From contig CALYLW010001193.1 in the NCBI GenBank assembly GCA_944989445.1, positions 111,571 through 175,570 of the forward strand: a DNA stretch of 64,000 nt, written 5' to 3'. Below, piece after piece: positions 45,401 through 57,415 of this stretch. A program made the translations under genes and the position numbers. Positions within the stretch are counted from its first letter, which is position 1; every line of letters begins with the position of its first letter. Origin of the DNA: Ampullaceana balthica (taxonomy: Eukaryota > Mollusca > Gastropoda > Lymnaeidae). The notes under the pieces are model-generated. The model saw only the letters and a list, made by a program, of their open reading frames with translations. It did not search any database and had not been told where the DNA came from.

Positions 45401-47268
45401 TACCAAACGGCCAGCAATATTTTAGAATTATTACCAAACGGCCAGCAATATTTTAGAGTTAATAACAAACGGCCAGCAATATTTTAGAGTTATTACCAAA
45501 CGGCCAGCAATATTTTAGAGTTATTACCAAACGGCCAGCAATATTTTAGAGTTATTACCAAACGGCCAGCAATATTTTAGAATTATTACCAAACGGCCAG
45601 CAATATTTTAGAATTATTACCAAACGGCCAGCAATATTTTAGAGTTAATAACAAACGGCCAGCAATATTTTAGAGTTATTACCAAACGGCCAGCAATATT
45701 TTAGAGTTATTACCAAACGGCCAGCAATATTTTAGAGTTATTACCAAACGGCCAGCAATATTTTAGAATTATTACCAAACGGCCAGCAATATTTTAGAGT
45801 TATTACCAAACGGCCAGCAATATTTTAGAATTATTACCAAACGGCCAGCAATATTTTAGAGTTAATAACAAACGGCCAGCAATATTTTAGAGTTATTACC
45901 AAACGGCCAGCAATATTTTAGAGTTATTACCAAACGGCCAGCAATATTTTAGAGTTAATAACAAACGGCCAGCAATATTTTAGAGTTATTACCAAACGGC
46001 CAGCAATATTTTAGAGTTATTACCAAACGGCCAGCAATATTTTAGAGTTATTACCAAACGGCCAGCAATATTTTAGAATTATTACCAAACGGCCAGCAAT
46101 ATTTTAGAATTATTACCAAACGGCCAGCAATATTTTAGAATTATTACCAAACGGCCAGCAATATTTTAGAGTTAATAACAAACGGCCAGCAATATTTTAG
46201 AGTTATTACCAAACGGCCAGCAATATTTTAGAGTTATTACCAAACGGCCAGCAATATTTTAGAGTTATTACCAAACGGCCAGCAATATTTTAGAATTATT
46301 ACCAAACGGCCAGCAATATTTTAGAGTTAATAACAAACGGCCAGCAATATTTTAGAGTTATTACCAAACGGCCAGCAATATTTTAGAGTTATTACCAAAC
46401 GGCCAGCAATATTTTAGAGTTATTACCAAACGGCCAGCAATATTTTAGAATTATTACCAAACGGCCAGCAATATTTTAGAATTATTACCAAACGGCCAGC
46501 AATATTTTAGAGTTAATAACAAACGGCCAGCAATATTTTAGAGTTATTACCAAACGGCCAGCAATATTTTAGAGTTATTACCAAACGGCCAGCAATATTT
46601 TAGAGTTATTACCAAACGGCCAGCAATATTTTAGAATTATTACCAAACGGCCAGCAATATTTTAGAGTTAATAACAAACGGCCAGCAATATTTTAGAGTT
46701 ATTACCAAACGGCCAGCAATATTTTAGAGTTATTACCAAACGGCCAGCAATATTTTAGAGTTATTACCAAACGGCCAGCAATATTTTAGAGTTATTACCA
46801 AACGGCCAGCAATATTTTAGAGTTATTACCAAACGGCCAGCAATATTTTAGAATTATTACCAAACGGCCAGCAATATTTTAGAGTTAATAACAAACGGCC
46901 AGCAATATTTTAGAGTTATTACCAAACGGCCAGCAATATTTTAGAGTTATTACCAAACGGCCAGAAATATTTTAGAGTTATTACCAAACGGCCAGCAATA
47001 TTTTAGAATTATTACCAAACGGCCAGCAATATTTTAGAATTATTACCAAACGGCCAGCAATATTTTAGAGTTAATAACAAACGGCCAGCAATATTTTAGA
47101 GTTATTACCAAACGGCCAGCAATATTTTAGAGTTATTACCAAACGGCCAGCAATATTTTAGAGTTATTACCAAACGGCCAGCAATATTTTAGAATTATTA
47201 CCAAACGGCCAGCAATATTTTAGAGTTATTACCAAACGGCCAGCAATATTTTAGAGTTATTACGAAAC
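39475..47268. repeat. 31-bp satellite, about 250 units, with higher-order structure
   Basis: The unit contains ACCAAACGGCCAGCAATATT followed by TTAGAGTTATT. Main variants are GGCGTGCAA against GGCCAGCAA, AGAATTATT against AGAGTTATT, and GTTAATAACAAACG. Between about 44.6 and 47.1 kb the GTTAATAAC variant recurs mostly at 155 and 186 bp alternately (5 and 6 units), a 341-bp superperiod. Between 40.7 and 41.5 kb a 310-bp block is repeated. A degenerate patch at 43.73-43.76 kb and 44.15-44.22 kb interrupts it. No stop-free frame of length occurs. Confidence 0.96.
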
Positions 47269-47384
47269 TATCAGGAAATGTTTAGAGACTTTTAAAACAA
47301 AACTTCAAAGAAATACAAATCTAAATTTAAACTATGATTTCATGAGCGATTGCCATGAAAGTAAATATGACATTTGTAGCTTTT

Positions 47385-48752
47385 ATGATCATCTCTTATT
47401 TCATGTGGTTAGCTTCTAGCTCCATCTCTTATTTCATGTGTTTAGCTTCTAGCTCCATCTCTTACTTCATGTGTCTAGCTTCTAGCTCCATCTCTTACTT
47501 CATGTGTTTAGCTTCTAGCTCCATCTCTTACTTCAAGTGTTTAGGTACTATGTCCATCTCTTACTTCATGTGTTTAGCTTCTAGCTCCATCTCTTACTTC
47601 ATGTGTTAGCTTCTAGCTCCATCTCTTACTTCGTGTGTTTAGCTTCTAGCTCCATCTCTTATTTCATGTGTTTAGCTTCTAGCTCCATCTCTTACGTCAT
47701 GTGTTAATTTCTAGCTCCATCTCTTACGTCATGTGTTTAGTTTCTAGCTCCATCTCTTACTTCATATGTTTAGCTTCTAGCTCCATCTCTTATTTCATGT
47801 GTTTAGCTTCTAGCTTCATCTCTTACTTCATGTGTTTAGCTTCTAGCTCCATCTCTTACTTCATGTGTTTAGCTTCTAGCTCCATATCTTACTTCATGTG
47901 TTTAGTTTCTAGCTCCATCTCTTACGTCATGTGTTTAGCTTCTAGCTCCATCTCTTACTTCATGTGTTTAGTTTCTAGCTCCATCTCTTACTTCATGTGT
48001 TTAGCTTCTAGCTCCATCTCTTATTTCATGTGTTTAGCTTCTAGCTCCATCTCTTACTTCATGTGTTTAGTTTCTAGCTCCATCTCTTACTTCATGTGTT
48101 TAGCTTCTAGCTCCATCTCTTATTTCATGTGTTTAGCTTCTAGCTCCATCTCTTACTTCATGTGTTTAGCTTCTAGCTCCATCTCTTATTTCATGTGTTT
48201 AGCTTCTAGCTCCATCTCTTACGTCATGTGTTAATTTCTAGCTCCATCTCTTACGTCATGTGTTTAGTTTCTAGCTCCATCTCTTACTTCATATGTTTAG
48301 CTTCTAGCTCCATCTCTTATTTCATGTGTTTAGCTTCTAGCTTCATCTCTTACTTCATGTGTTTAGCTTCTAGCTCCATCTCTTACTTCATGTGTTTAGC
48401 TTCTAGCTCCATATCTTACTTCATGTGTTTAGTTTCTAGCTCCATCTCTTACGTCATGTGTTTAGCTTCTAGCTCCATCTCTTACTTCATGTGTTTAGTT
48501 TCTAGCTCCATCTCTTACTTCATGTGTTTAGCTTCTAGCTCCATCTCTTATTTCATGTGTTTAGCTTCTAGCTCCATCTCTTACTTCATGTGTTTAGTTT
48601 CTAGCTCCATCTCTTACTTCATGTGTTTAGCTTCTAGCTCCATCTCTTATTTCATGTGTTTAGCTTCTAGCTCCATCTCTTACTTCATGTGTTTAGCTTC
48701 TAGCTCCATCTCTTATTTCATGTGTTTAGCTTCTAGCTCCATCTCTTATAAT
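47385..48752. repeat. 33-bp satellite, about 41 units, with a 527-bp duplication
   Basis: Units contain TTAGCTTCTAGCTCCATCTC followed by TTACTTCATGTGT. The unit translates on the plus strand to an 11-residue repeat (SISYFMCLASS). The block from 47701 and the block from 48228 are identical by eye over about 527 bp, including the same variants in the same order. Open frames of 177 and 181 codons result; they begin and end inside the repeat and are not supported as genes. Confidence 0.95.
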
Positions 48753-49239
48753 GAACATAATGAACCTAGTTGAGGTCTACTCTAAACACTTCATCAACAA
48801 AAATCTCTAAGACAATACAAAGGGGACAGAAATCTCTGAAAAAAGCTTTGTATTCGGGAGCAGTTATGCGGAACGATCACAAAGACGCGCTACAATAAAG
48901 GTTTTTGGAAAAATAGGACGACCGAATAAAACCGGAATCAGAAATGAAACAATGAAGGGATCAATTCAAGGTTAGGATAGCCATCTACCTTGCGGTTGTT
49001 CTGCTGACGTGACAATTATTTTAGAATATTATTTTGTTATAGTTGCATGGGGGTGGGGTAGGGTGAATTTGCATTCCTAATATAAACAAATTCGAATAAT
49101 AAATTAGCTAAGAACGTGTGAACTAATCAAATGGAGCAGATAAAATGTAGAGCGCTTATTGGATTCAAAACAAAAGAGCGTGTTACTACTCGTTGGTGCT
49201 GAGCTGGTACTGCGCTGGGAAACGGTACATAACAATGCC
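48753..49239. other. No gene recognised
   Basis: Unique-looking AT-rich sequence between two tandem arrays. No coding exon, transposon terminus or RNA gene was identified. Confidence 0.4.
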
Positions 49240-49860
49240 TTTTGTTGGGCAAAACTCAGCTTGTATGTGCAAGCGGTACATTGGTACAACAGTACGACAC
49301 TATATGGTACAAGAATAGAACGATACACAGGTACCGAGGTACAAAAATTACAGCGGTACAAAAAATACAACGGTGCACCACTGGCTGTGGGACGAGCAAT
49401 CAGCTGGTGTGTGCAAGCGGTACAACAATACAAGGGTACAACAATAAAAAGGTACAACAATACAAAGGTAAAACAATACAAATATACAACAATACAAATA
49501 TACAACAATACAATGGTACAACACTTGCTGTGGGACGAGCAATCAGCTGATGTGTGCAAGCGGTACAACAATACAAATATACAATAATACAAATATACAA
49601 CAATACAAAGGTACAACAATACAAATATACAACAATACAAATATACAACAATACAAAGGTACAACAATACAAAGGTACAACAATACAAATATACAACAAT
49701 ACAAATATACAACAATACAAAGGTACAACAATACAAAGGTACAACAATACAAATATACAACAATACAAAGGTACAACAATACAAATATACAACAATACAA
49801 ATACACAACAATACAAATATACAACAATACAAAGGTACAACTGTAAAAAGTTTTTGTTGG
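49240..49860. repeat. 16-bp minisatellite with three longer flanking repeats
   Basis: From 49425 the units AACAATACAAAGGTAC and AACAATACAAATATAC alternate. Longer segments containing GACGAGCAATCAGCTG and TGTGCAAGCGGTAC occur at about 49392 and 49526, and a related one at 49240-49285, so a larger unit of about 135 bp is also repeated. Frames on both strands are open because the unit has few stops. Confidence 0.9.
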
Positions 49861-50112
49861 GCAAGCAATCCTTGGAGATACAAAGGGGCTGGGGGGGGGG
49901 TGATACCGATTGCGGGTTTTTGTCAAATTAAGCGCATGTTTGTGTGTGAATAAAATGGAATTAACCGTTCAGCTGTGTAATACTTCTTCTTACACTGTGA
50001 TTTTTTTGTTTAGAAGTTTAATTAAATTATGGACGTGTTTATGACAATATCATATAGAATAGAGCTGCGACTTTAAGACAATTTCAAATAGAATGAGACT
50101 GCAATTTGACAT

Positions 50113-50570
50113 AGATTCATCATCATCATTTGTCCTTTAAGTTCCTTGTGTAACATAGGGCCTCTGTCAAAGCTCGCCGTTCTACACGGTCCCTTGCCAG
50201 TCGCTTCAATACTTCCCAGCTCTTCCCAGTTCTTCCAGCCTCATCTAACATGCTCCGTCTCCATGTACGCTTGGGTCTTCCTCGTTGTCGTTTGCTCTGA
50301 GGGTTCCAATCTAAGGCCTGCCTGCACCTGCTGTTATCTTTCCATCTCCACTTTCGTTCCACGATTTGTTGTTCTACTTTTCTGTGTCCACACCTCTCCC
50401 ACAGCTTGGAGTTTTCGACCATGTCAAACCATTTTATTTTCAGAATATTTCTGAGGCATCTGTTAACAAAGGTCTGGAGTCTATTTTTTGTTGTCTCTGT
50501 CGTCCGCCATGTTTCGGGTCCATAAAGTAAGAATACAACCCCTATTATAAAATACTTTGTGTACATTTCA
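50113..50570 (-). mobile_element. RTE-type LINE 3' fragment
   Basis: The minus-strand frame encodes the C-terminal end of an RTE-class polyprotein: LLYGPETWRTTETTKNRLQT, FVNRCLRNILKIKW, QALDWNPQSKRQRGRPKRTW and LARDRVERRALTEALCYTR. The pattern LYG-E-W, FVNRCLR-IL, and W-P-KR-RGRP--TWRR is diagnostic. A (GAT)n-like 3' tail lies at 50116-50127, as usual for RTE. The frame is open for 146 codons but 5'-truncated, with no endonuclease or RT core. Confidence 0.9.
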
Positions 50571-52604
50571 GTAAGTTTAGTATCAAGTATTTATCAAACA
50601 AGGATAAGTTAGTTGGGCTTTTGAAAAAATTGGGTGCCGTAGGCGTCCTAAAAACAGTGGGCGCTGTAGGCGCCACGGCGCAACCTAGTTTTTTTATAAT
50701 AAACTGAAGACTTTAGGGATAAAAGGTGGCAAAACACAAACATATTCATATTTAGATTAAATGTTCCTTTGTGTTTCTGAAATTTCATTATTCTTTCTTT
50801 CTATATTGATTAATTTAATATTTGGTGTGTTGATTTTTCAAATAGATAAAATAAATGAAATTAATGTTTCTCCTTTTGTCTAGTGTTCTTGGTGAAGCCA
50901 GATATTAATATAACAACTCAGTGTTTAGCGTTAGTGTTAATCCAAGTATGACCTAATTAGGTTTAGCAAAACACTTCTACAGATATTGCCAATCATTTTC
51001 ATTGTGAGATATTTCTAAAACATACATTGAATTATTTCTTGGCCAAGGGTATCACTATCATGTGTCTATCTAACAATAAGTGTAGGACAGGGGTGGGCAA
51101 TTGCGTTAGCTCCAGGTCAGTTTGTGGTAGCGGCTTTTAGCGGAAGGCCGCACGGTTTAAAATAATTGTATTTTATAAAGCTCACATTTCATTTCAGAAA
51201 AAGTATAAATAATATTATAAAAATATTTAAACAAAACTTAAATGAAATTGGTATTTTTGTCAAATTTATTTAATGTGCTAAGCCATATCTAGATTTCTAG
51301 CTGCTAGAACATTTTTATTATGATTATAGAATCAGTTTAATGAGACAAATGGATGCTTTAACATTTTTTCCTCATTTTAAAATAAAAATGAGGAGTGAAG
51401 TTGTTTGTTGAGATTCTCACCACCGCCTGCAAGTTTGTGTCTGTCAAAGAGCATCTGTATTTACTCTTGTTGGTTCTTCATGCAAGAAAAAAATTGCTCG
51501 AAAATAAAATGTAGATAAAAATATAGAGAAAATATATGTAGATACATAGATAAAAATATAGAGAAAATATATGTAGATACATAGATAAAAATATATAGAA
51601 AATATATGTAGATACAGATATAGAGAAAACTGTCCCAGCTCATTTCTTCACACGTGGGACTGTGGGACTCTTCAACAGACAAAGACTTGTACAACTCAAA
51701 TAATGTCACAGTTTTAAACGTTTCTTTCACAGTTAGATCTGACTAAATGTCCATTAGATCAAGTTGCAGCTCCCCAAACATCTTGTATCTTGAACTTATG
51801 TGACATTTTTCATTTTTATCATATATATATATATATATTGTAATGAAATTTAAATGCTTATCGTTCAAATTATTGGAAGCTTAAAAACATTACAACAGCA
51901 ATTCATCCATGTGTGAAGGATCAATGTATCACATTACAAATTTAATGGTCGAATAAAAATTAATATTGCGGAAAGCAGGATAGGAGATATGTTTTTTGTG
52001 TGTGTGTGGAATGTCAGGGGAGGGTGGCAGAGACCTTGACCCTCCCCCAGGTTTCCTAACTCAAGCTTCCCCACGGACGGTAAAGTTTATTGCTTTGCAG
52101 GAACCAACAGCCCACAATACGACGGGTCTCTTTCTCTTGGAAGTCGAATGACTTGAACTGTTGTCGGTTTGCCTTACCAATATGTTGCCAGGACATTCCT
52201 GTATCAGTATGAATAAGACGGCGATCACGTAACGCGTTAATGATTGAACTCTAACAATACTCAGTGGAACATGACGACATTTGTGTCAACTCATCATGGT
52301 TGCAAACTTTTGTTAGAGGTATGTGTCAAACACATAGAGCATTTGTTCCCCATGACCCTTGCATCGCCAGCATATAACATTGTGAATTTGTGTGTGTGGT
52401 GTATGTTTGTGGCAAAGAACACGCTAGTGTAGTGTTGATGGTTTTAGCGCTATAGAAAAAAGCAATCATAATTATCTTCAGTGTGTTTGTGGTGTGTCTT
52501 GTGTGAGAGCGTGAGTGTTTTTATCTTCCATGGCAGCCCACCTAAGTGTCGTATTTTAATGTACCCGTAACGAAATCTTTGAATCTCTATTCAGGATTAA
52601 ACAT
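50571..52604. other. Intergenic or intronic DNA with hAT-like end at 51088 and short repeats
   Basis: CAGGGGTGGGCAATTGCG at 51088, followed by GGCCGCACGG, is a hAT-type terminus without an identified partner. A 36-bp unit with AGATACATAGATAAAAATAT is repeated three times at 51510-51625. An (AT)n run lies at about 51822-51838. No exon was supported. Confidence 0.5.
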
Positions 52605-52675
52605 AAACCATAGATAAGCGCAGGACGCACTAATCTTCTGTATAGAAGGAGCGTCTGTAACAGATAAGATCTTAA
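52605..52675 (+). mobile_element. LINE 3' tail fragment
   Basis: Matches the 3' UTR end of the CR1/Jockey-like LINE: ACCATAGATAAGCGCAGGAC, TAATCTTCTGTATAGAAGGA and GTCTGTAACAGATAAGAT. Very short 5'-truncated insertion, plus orientation. Confidence 0.75.
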
Positions 52676-52874
52676 CAGGGCAGACACCGTTGACATATTC
52701 TGTCGACAAAATGCGTGGTTAAATCCACGCTTCACATAATCCTGATAAGAATACGTGAATACCGTTCTGACGGGTATTGATAATTGATCTTGCCGTTATC
52801 CTACGTTTTTCTAGAGATAATACTTTGTTAACTGCAACACGGACAAGTCACCAAAACAAGAGCTAGACAAATAA

Positions 52875-53195
52875 GAGTTAGTCAGTCACTGAAGTACTAG
52901 CCACAAGTCAAGAGGTAGTCAGTCCCTGAAGAAGTAGACACAAGTCAAGAGGTAGTCAGTCCCTGAAGAAGTAGACACAAGTCAAGAGGTAGTCAGTCCC
53001 TGAAGAAGTAGACACAAGTCAAGAGTATGTCAGTCACTGAAGAAGTAGACACAAGTCAAGAGTATGTCAGTCACTGAAGTACTAGCCACAAGTCAAGAGG
53101 CAGTCAGTCACTGGAGTAGTAGCCAGAAGGCTAAAGGTAGTCAGTCCCAGAAGTAGTAGCCACAAATCAAGAGGAAATCAGTCACTGAAGTAGTA
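52875..53195. repeat. 36-bp minisatellite, about 9 copies
   Basis: Units contain GTCAGTCCCTGAAGAAGTAG followed by ACACAAGTCAAGAGGTA with variants (CACTGAAGTACTAGCC). Outer units are more diverged than the central ones. Confidence 0.9.
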
Positions 53196-53199
53196 GCAA

Positions 53200-53360
53200 T
53201 GTTACAGGCAATGTGTGAAATCAGGCAATCTATAGAATGCATAGGCAATGTATAGAATGCCTGATGGTTTCAGGTAAAGTATGAAATTTGTAAAAATTTT
53301 CGATACTTTGCCTACGCAATCTACAGAATGCCTAGGCATCCTATAGAATGCCGGATTTCG
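53200..53360. repeat. Diffuse short repeat around TAGAATGCCT
   Basis: GCAATGTATAGAATGCCTG and related phrases recur about five times at irregular spacing, apparently a decayed tandem array. Confidence 0.6.
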
Positions 53361-53533
53361 TTTAGGCAAGTGTAAAAAGAACACAACAAAAGATTTTATT
53401 GATAATAACATATTTTAAAGTGGAAGTGAAGTAATACAAAACACATGATGTACGCTCTGTATTATTTATGTGAGGTCTTCATCTGTTTCCACATCTTGTA
53501 AATCCTCGCAAGGAAGGGACGACGTTGTTAGGC

Positions 53534-54720
53534 CTACCTTAGCTCTGCAGCCAAAGAGAGCTTCGTATGGTGATATTTTAATCCCAGAATGAAAAACTCT
53601 GTTTTCTTGAGTTGGACGAACCGTAACCCCTCACTCCAGTGGCCAGTTATTTCATCTTGCATCCAAGCACACAGCATATTTTCGATGTCCAGGATAACTC
53701 TTTCGACGCTCCCCTTGCTTTGTATGTTGCGCGGCTTAACATGAACGATCTTCAAGGGGTGTCAGTACTCCTTTATGCTGCTTACCACACTTTTGCAAAT
53801 TCCCTGCCATTTTTTTTTGGACTGTAGAATCATTGGAGCACCAAGCAACGTAAATATGTCTACGTATTGGTAAGATACTTCTTGTGACCTCTTTGTCATC
53901 AGGCCCTGAGAACAACGAACTTGGTGGGATGATCTTAATACACCATTAGAAACTTGTATTCCCCATCAGGATGTGATTGAAAGTCAATGAGATTGACCTG
54001 ACAACGAGAGTTTAATTTTAAAAGAGCCATTGGCTTGACCACTGTGACCACAATGCTTTTTTGACGCCTTTTTGTTTCTTCTAGCAAGGTTCACGAAGGT
54101 TAATATACAGTTCTATATCATAAGGGGCCGTCCATAAAGTACGTCACGCTATTTTTGACTATTTTTAACTCCCTCCTCCCCCTTGTCACAAACTGTCACA
54201 CATCTTGGACAAAGTACGTCACACTTTCGAACAAAAATGTTGTTTTTTTGTAAACAAAATAATCAAAATTTAATATAAAACAGCGTGACGTCACACTTGG
54301 CCGGACCCCCCCCTGTCACAAACTGTCACAAATTCGTACACCCCTCCCCCCTCTGGAGCGTGACGTACTTTATGGACGGCCCCTAAAGGGTAGCGTTCTT
54401 GTATTTGGGTGAAAGTACTTTCAACATACTGTCCGGTCCTCCATAACCAATGGCCAAATGGGCTTTATGAAGTACGTCAAATATCTTGGGGTACGCGACG
54501 TAAAACAGAATGGCACTAACGCCTTCTTTAACAGGGTAGATCAACTTACTCTTATTTTTCACCGTCATGACATCATAGTGTTTCACCAGCCAATAGTCAC
54601 GTGGTTCTTGCTTTATGGCGGTCTTAGCCATTTTCACATCGTCCACCAACTTTTGGTAACAGTTTTGGTTTTTAAGAAAGCTGTTTTAGCAGCATTGGCT
54701 CTTATTTTAGATAACTCATC
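53534..54720 (-). pseudogene. KRBA2/SCAND3-like integrase remnant, split by a MITE
   Basis: On the minus strand, the N-terminal part (about 54720-54384) contains KLVDDVKMAKTAIKQEPRDY, WLVKHYDVMTV, LIYPVKEGVSAILFYVAYPK and HKAHLAIGYGGPDSMLKVLS. This matches the zinc-binding/N-terminal region of integrases annotated as KRAB-A domain-containing protein 2-like. After the MITE at 54124-54383 the catalytic core follows, frame-broken, with DHPTKFVV near 53950 and KPRNIQSKGSVERVILDIEN and WSEGLRFVQLKK at 53755-53580. Stops and shifts in the core show it is not active. Confidence 0.8.
54124..54383. mobile_element. Intact 260-bp MITE, GGGGCCGTCCATAAA family
   Basis: The terminal inverted repeats begin GGGGCCGTCCATAAAGTACG and end with its inverse (CGTACTTTATGGACGGCCCC). 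TAA flanks both sides (54121-54123 and 54384-54386), a 3-bp target-site duplication. Subterminal GTCACAAACTGTCACA occurs in both halves. It has no coding frame. The 3-bp TAA duplication fits PIF/Harbinger-type mobilisation, but the superfamily is uncertain. Relatives are at 16645-17628 and 9640-10053. Confidence 0.88.
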
Positions 54721-54994
54721 TTAGAACCATCGTTGCATGTCAACATGGCGTGATTCCTGTCCTAGCACTACATTCTCTTCCGACACGGTCACACATCAAT
54801 ACAAGGGGAAACGTTACGGGAGAACGTCTGTGGAATCTCAGCCGGATGATATAAACTGACGTCGTGAGAAGAATTTTGGCAATAATGATGATGTTATCAT
54901 AATGCATTCTATTTAGAGGCGGCGATATCGTATTGACTGACGTCTCGCCTGTCAAAAAAATTGTTAGCTAATCCCTATCCCACAAAGACCAAAA

Positions 54995-55505
54995 AAGACT
55001 TGTCCATAAGACATACTTGCAATGAGACAGACTTGTCAATAAGACATACTTGTCCAAAAGACATACTTATCCATAAGACAGGTTTGTCCATAAGACAGAA
55101 TTGTCCATAAGACAGAATTGACAATAAAACAAGCTTGTCCATGAGACAGACTGGTCCATAAGACAGACTTGTCCATAAGACAGACTTGTCCATAAGACAG
55201 ACTTGTCCATAAGACAGAATTGACAATAAAACAAGCTTGTCCATGAGACAGACTGGTCCATAAGACAGACTTGTCCATAAGGCAGACTTGTCCATAAAAC
55301 ATACTTTTCCATAAGACAGACTTGTCAAAAATACAGACTTTTCCATAAGACTTACTTGTCCATAAGACATACTTGTCCATAAAACAGACTTGTCCATAAG
55401 ACAGATTTTTCCATAAATCAGACTTGTCCATAAGACAGAATTGTCAATAAAACAAACTTGTCCATGAGACAGACTTGTCCATGAGACAGACTTGGCTGTC
55501 CATGC
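54995..55505. repeat. 17-bp minisatellite, about 30 copies
   Basis: The unit is ACTTGTCCATAAGACAG with variants (TTGACAATAAAACAAGC, TTTTCCATAAG). A block of about 119 bp containing GACAATAAAACAAGCTTG is duplicated (near 55117 and 55221). The three minus-strand frames are all open by low stop content and are not genes. Confidence 0.93.
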
Positions 55506-56588
55506 AGTGGCGTAACAATGGCTTGGCATTGGGGCAGTTGCCGAGACTGCGGCCTGTGCCAGTTCAAAAGGGCACCACTAAATCTGGTGTACATAATATT
55601 CCATTTTGTCAGTCCGATGGATTGGTCGACTGGAAGCATTTAAACCCACAAATTCAAAATCACGAAAATTCGTAGCAACACATAAACAATTTTACAAAAT
55701 GGCATTTATTAGAATATGGGCTTAAAAATGGTGGACTAATTGTCGACTTTGCACAAGCAGCACTGAAAAGCGAAAATTTAAAATGGCGCTACACATTGAC
55801 TATAATATTAAAATACGAGCAACCAAGCCCGTCCAAGGACGTTCCGTTCGGTGGCATGTTGTAACTCCCCTTCAACAGCCGTCTCGACCGGCATACATGT
55901 GCATCACGTCAAAAATACTATTCATTATAGTTAAATTAAATAACTCGTAAAAACAGAGATTTTGACTATAAATCCCAACGCGCATAACTCAAAATAAAGT
56001 CTTGGAAGAAATACTGCACCAAAAATAACTCGCTTTGAACGTCCGCGATAATTTGATATGATTGGCTGTAGGAGTCATGTGTGTTTGAGAGACCAATCAC
56101 TATCGATGACCGGACAGAACTTAGCCTTTTATTATATAGAATGAATTGTTTTGTGCTGAAAACATCTTAGCTTTTCGTGGACACCAACAAGATGGATTTA
56201 TATTTTTGAATCTAATAAAATTTGTGAGTCGGTGTATTGTTGGTGTTAAAAATTCCTTTGAAACGCATATTAGAAATCGCACAAGCTATTTGTAGCCAAC
56301 AATCCAGAATGAATTTATTAATTTGTTATCAGCGAAAGTACAAAGTGAATTAATAAAAGAAATTCAAGAAGCTAAATATTATATTACTAGGGCTTGTATG
56401 GTGCCAACGGCGCCCACTTTTTTCAAAAGCCCAAGTGACTTATCATTGTTTGATAAATAAGAAATGTTAAACTTCCTGAAATGTACACAAAGTATTTTAT
56501 AATTGTTTGGGTGATTGTCGTCATATAATATTTTAAGGCGAGAAAACCACACGCCCTGTTAATCTTTGAACTTTTGATATAGACCACC
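55506..56588. other. No gene; hAT-like end at about 55504 and a 430-bp family tail
   Basis: GCAGTGGCGTAACAATGGCT at about 55504 resembles a hAT terminus. ACAGAGATTTTGACTATAAATCCC at about 55952-55976 is an inverted tail of the 430-bp repeat family. The rest is AT-rich without exons. Confidence 0.45.
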
Positions 56589-56589
56589 C

Positions 56590-56786
56590 CACATTGCACC
56601 ACATCACACTCCAACCTGTGTCAGTGTGCACCATTCTGTTGTAGGGATGAGAAGGAGGAAAGGGGGGGAATATTTGAAAACCAGGAGAGCAATGAAAATA
56701 ACGTGTCCCGTCTTGTTTTATAGACAGCATACAAGCCGTGAACTCGGAACATTCTTGGGAACATTTCAAACTGTTACACGAGAAAT
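56590..56786 (-). CDS. Weak candidate exon with a PAN/apple-like Cys pattern
   Basis: An acceptor TTATTTCTCGTGTAACAG precedes a frame (phase 2) reading LKCSQECSEFTACMLSIKQD and later YFHCSPGF, with donor-like GT sites at ACAG|GTTGGA and CCTG|GTTTTC. The spacing C-x(3)-C-x(6)-C and the CSQECSEFTACMLSI stretch resemble PAN/apple domains of secreted proteins. There is no partner exon nearby, so it may be an isolated or dead exon, or chance. Confidence 0.3.
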
Positions 56787-56799
56787 AACCCGTTTAGCT

Positions 56800-57415
56800 A
56801 AAAGATTTAAGATCGCACACAATAGATAATGAATAGCATGCATCATTGAATCCACTCCTATAGTGGCTTTTGAACAAACAAATGGACTCTAATGTGCGTA
56901 ACTGTATTACTATTACACCTGTTAGTGAAACGAATGATAACTGTTTGCTACCTCTTAGGAAGGAATGTCTGTCACCTCCGAGGAACGAAAGACGGAGCCA
57001 GAGACACATTATTTGTTTATGTCCAATCTTTGGTTGTTGGGCCATTTCTTTCAGTCTCATGGATACAGAGGTGTAAATGGGTTTTTGACACCCTTGGCTA
57101 ATTTATTTTTGGCGCCCTTGATAATTGACAAGTTTCTGCTTTGCATTTTTTTTTCTATGTTTAAAAAAATTGAATTTCTCTTCTTTTATTTATGACAAGA
57201 ATTATGTAATCTGACAGTGACAGTCATACAACGTGAATATAATAAAAGGGAAACGACAGGAACAATACTGATTTACAGTTTATTATTTACTAGATAATAC
57301 CAAATTAATTGGTGGATAAAACTGGATAGCGTTGCGTTAATACAGACTAAAGCAATACTTGAAGTATCATGTATTATAAATAAAAACAGTAATGTCAATG
57401 TGTCATATTCACTAT
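56800..57415. other. No gene recognised
   Basis: Contains short overlapping open stretches on both strands with no domain or splice support. Confidence 0.4.

Noticed and set aside
39475..47268. Possible CRISPR-like array because of regular repeats
   Set aside because: Units are contiguous 31-bp tandem copies with no unique spacers, and the context is eukaryotic.
47355..48773. Hydrophobic proteins of 84, 177 and 181 residues
   Set aside because: They are translations of the 33-bp satellite; starts and stops fall inside repeat units.
50146..50454. Plus-strand 102-codon frame
   Set aside because: Antisense shadow of the RTE LINE fragment.
54975..55529. Minus-strand 184- and 131-residue frames rich in Trp, Ser and Leu
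   Set aside because: They come from the 17-bp repeat; all three frames give the same peptide series.
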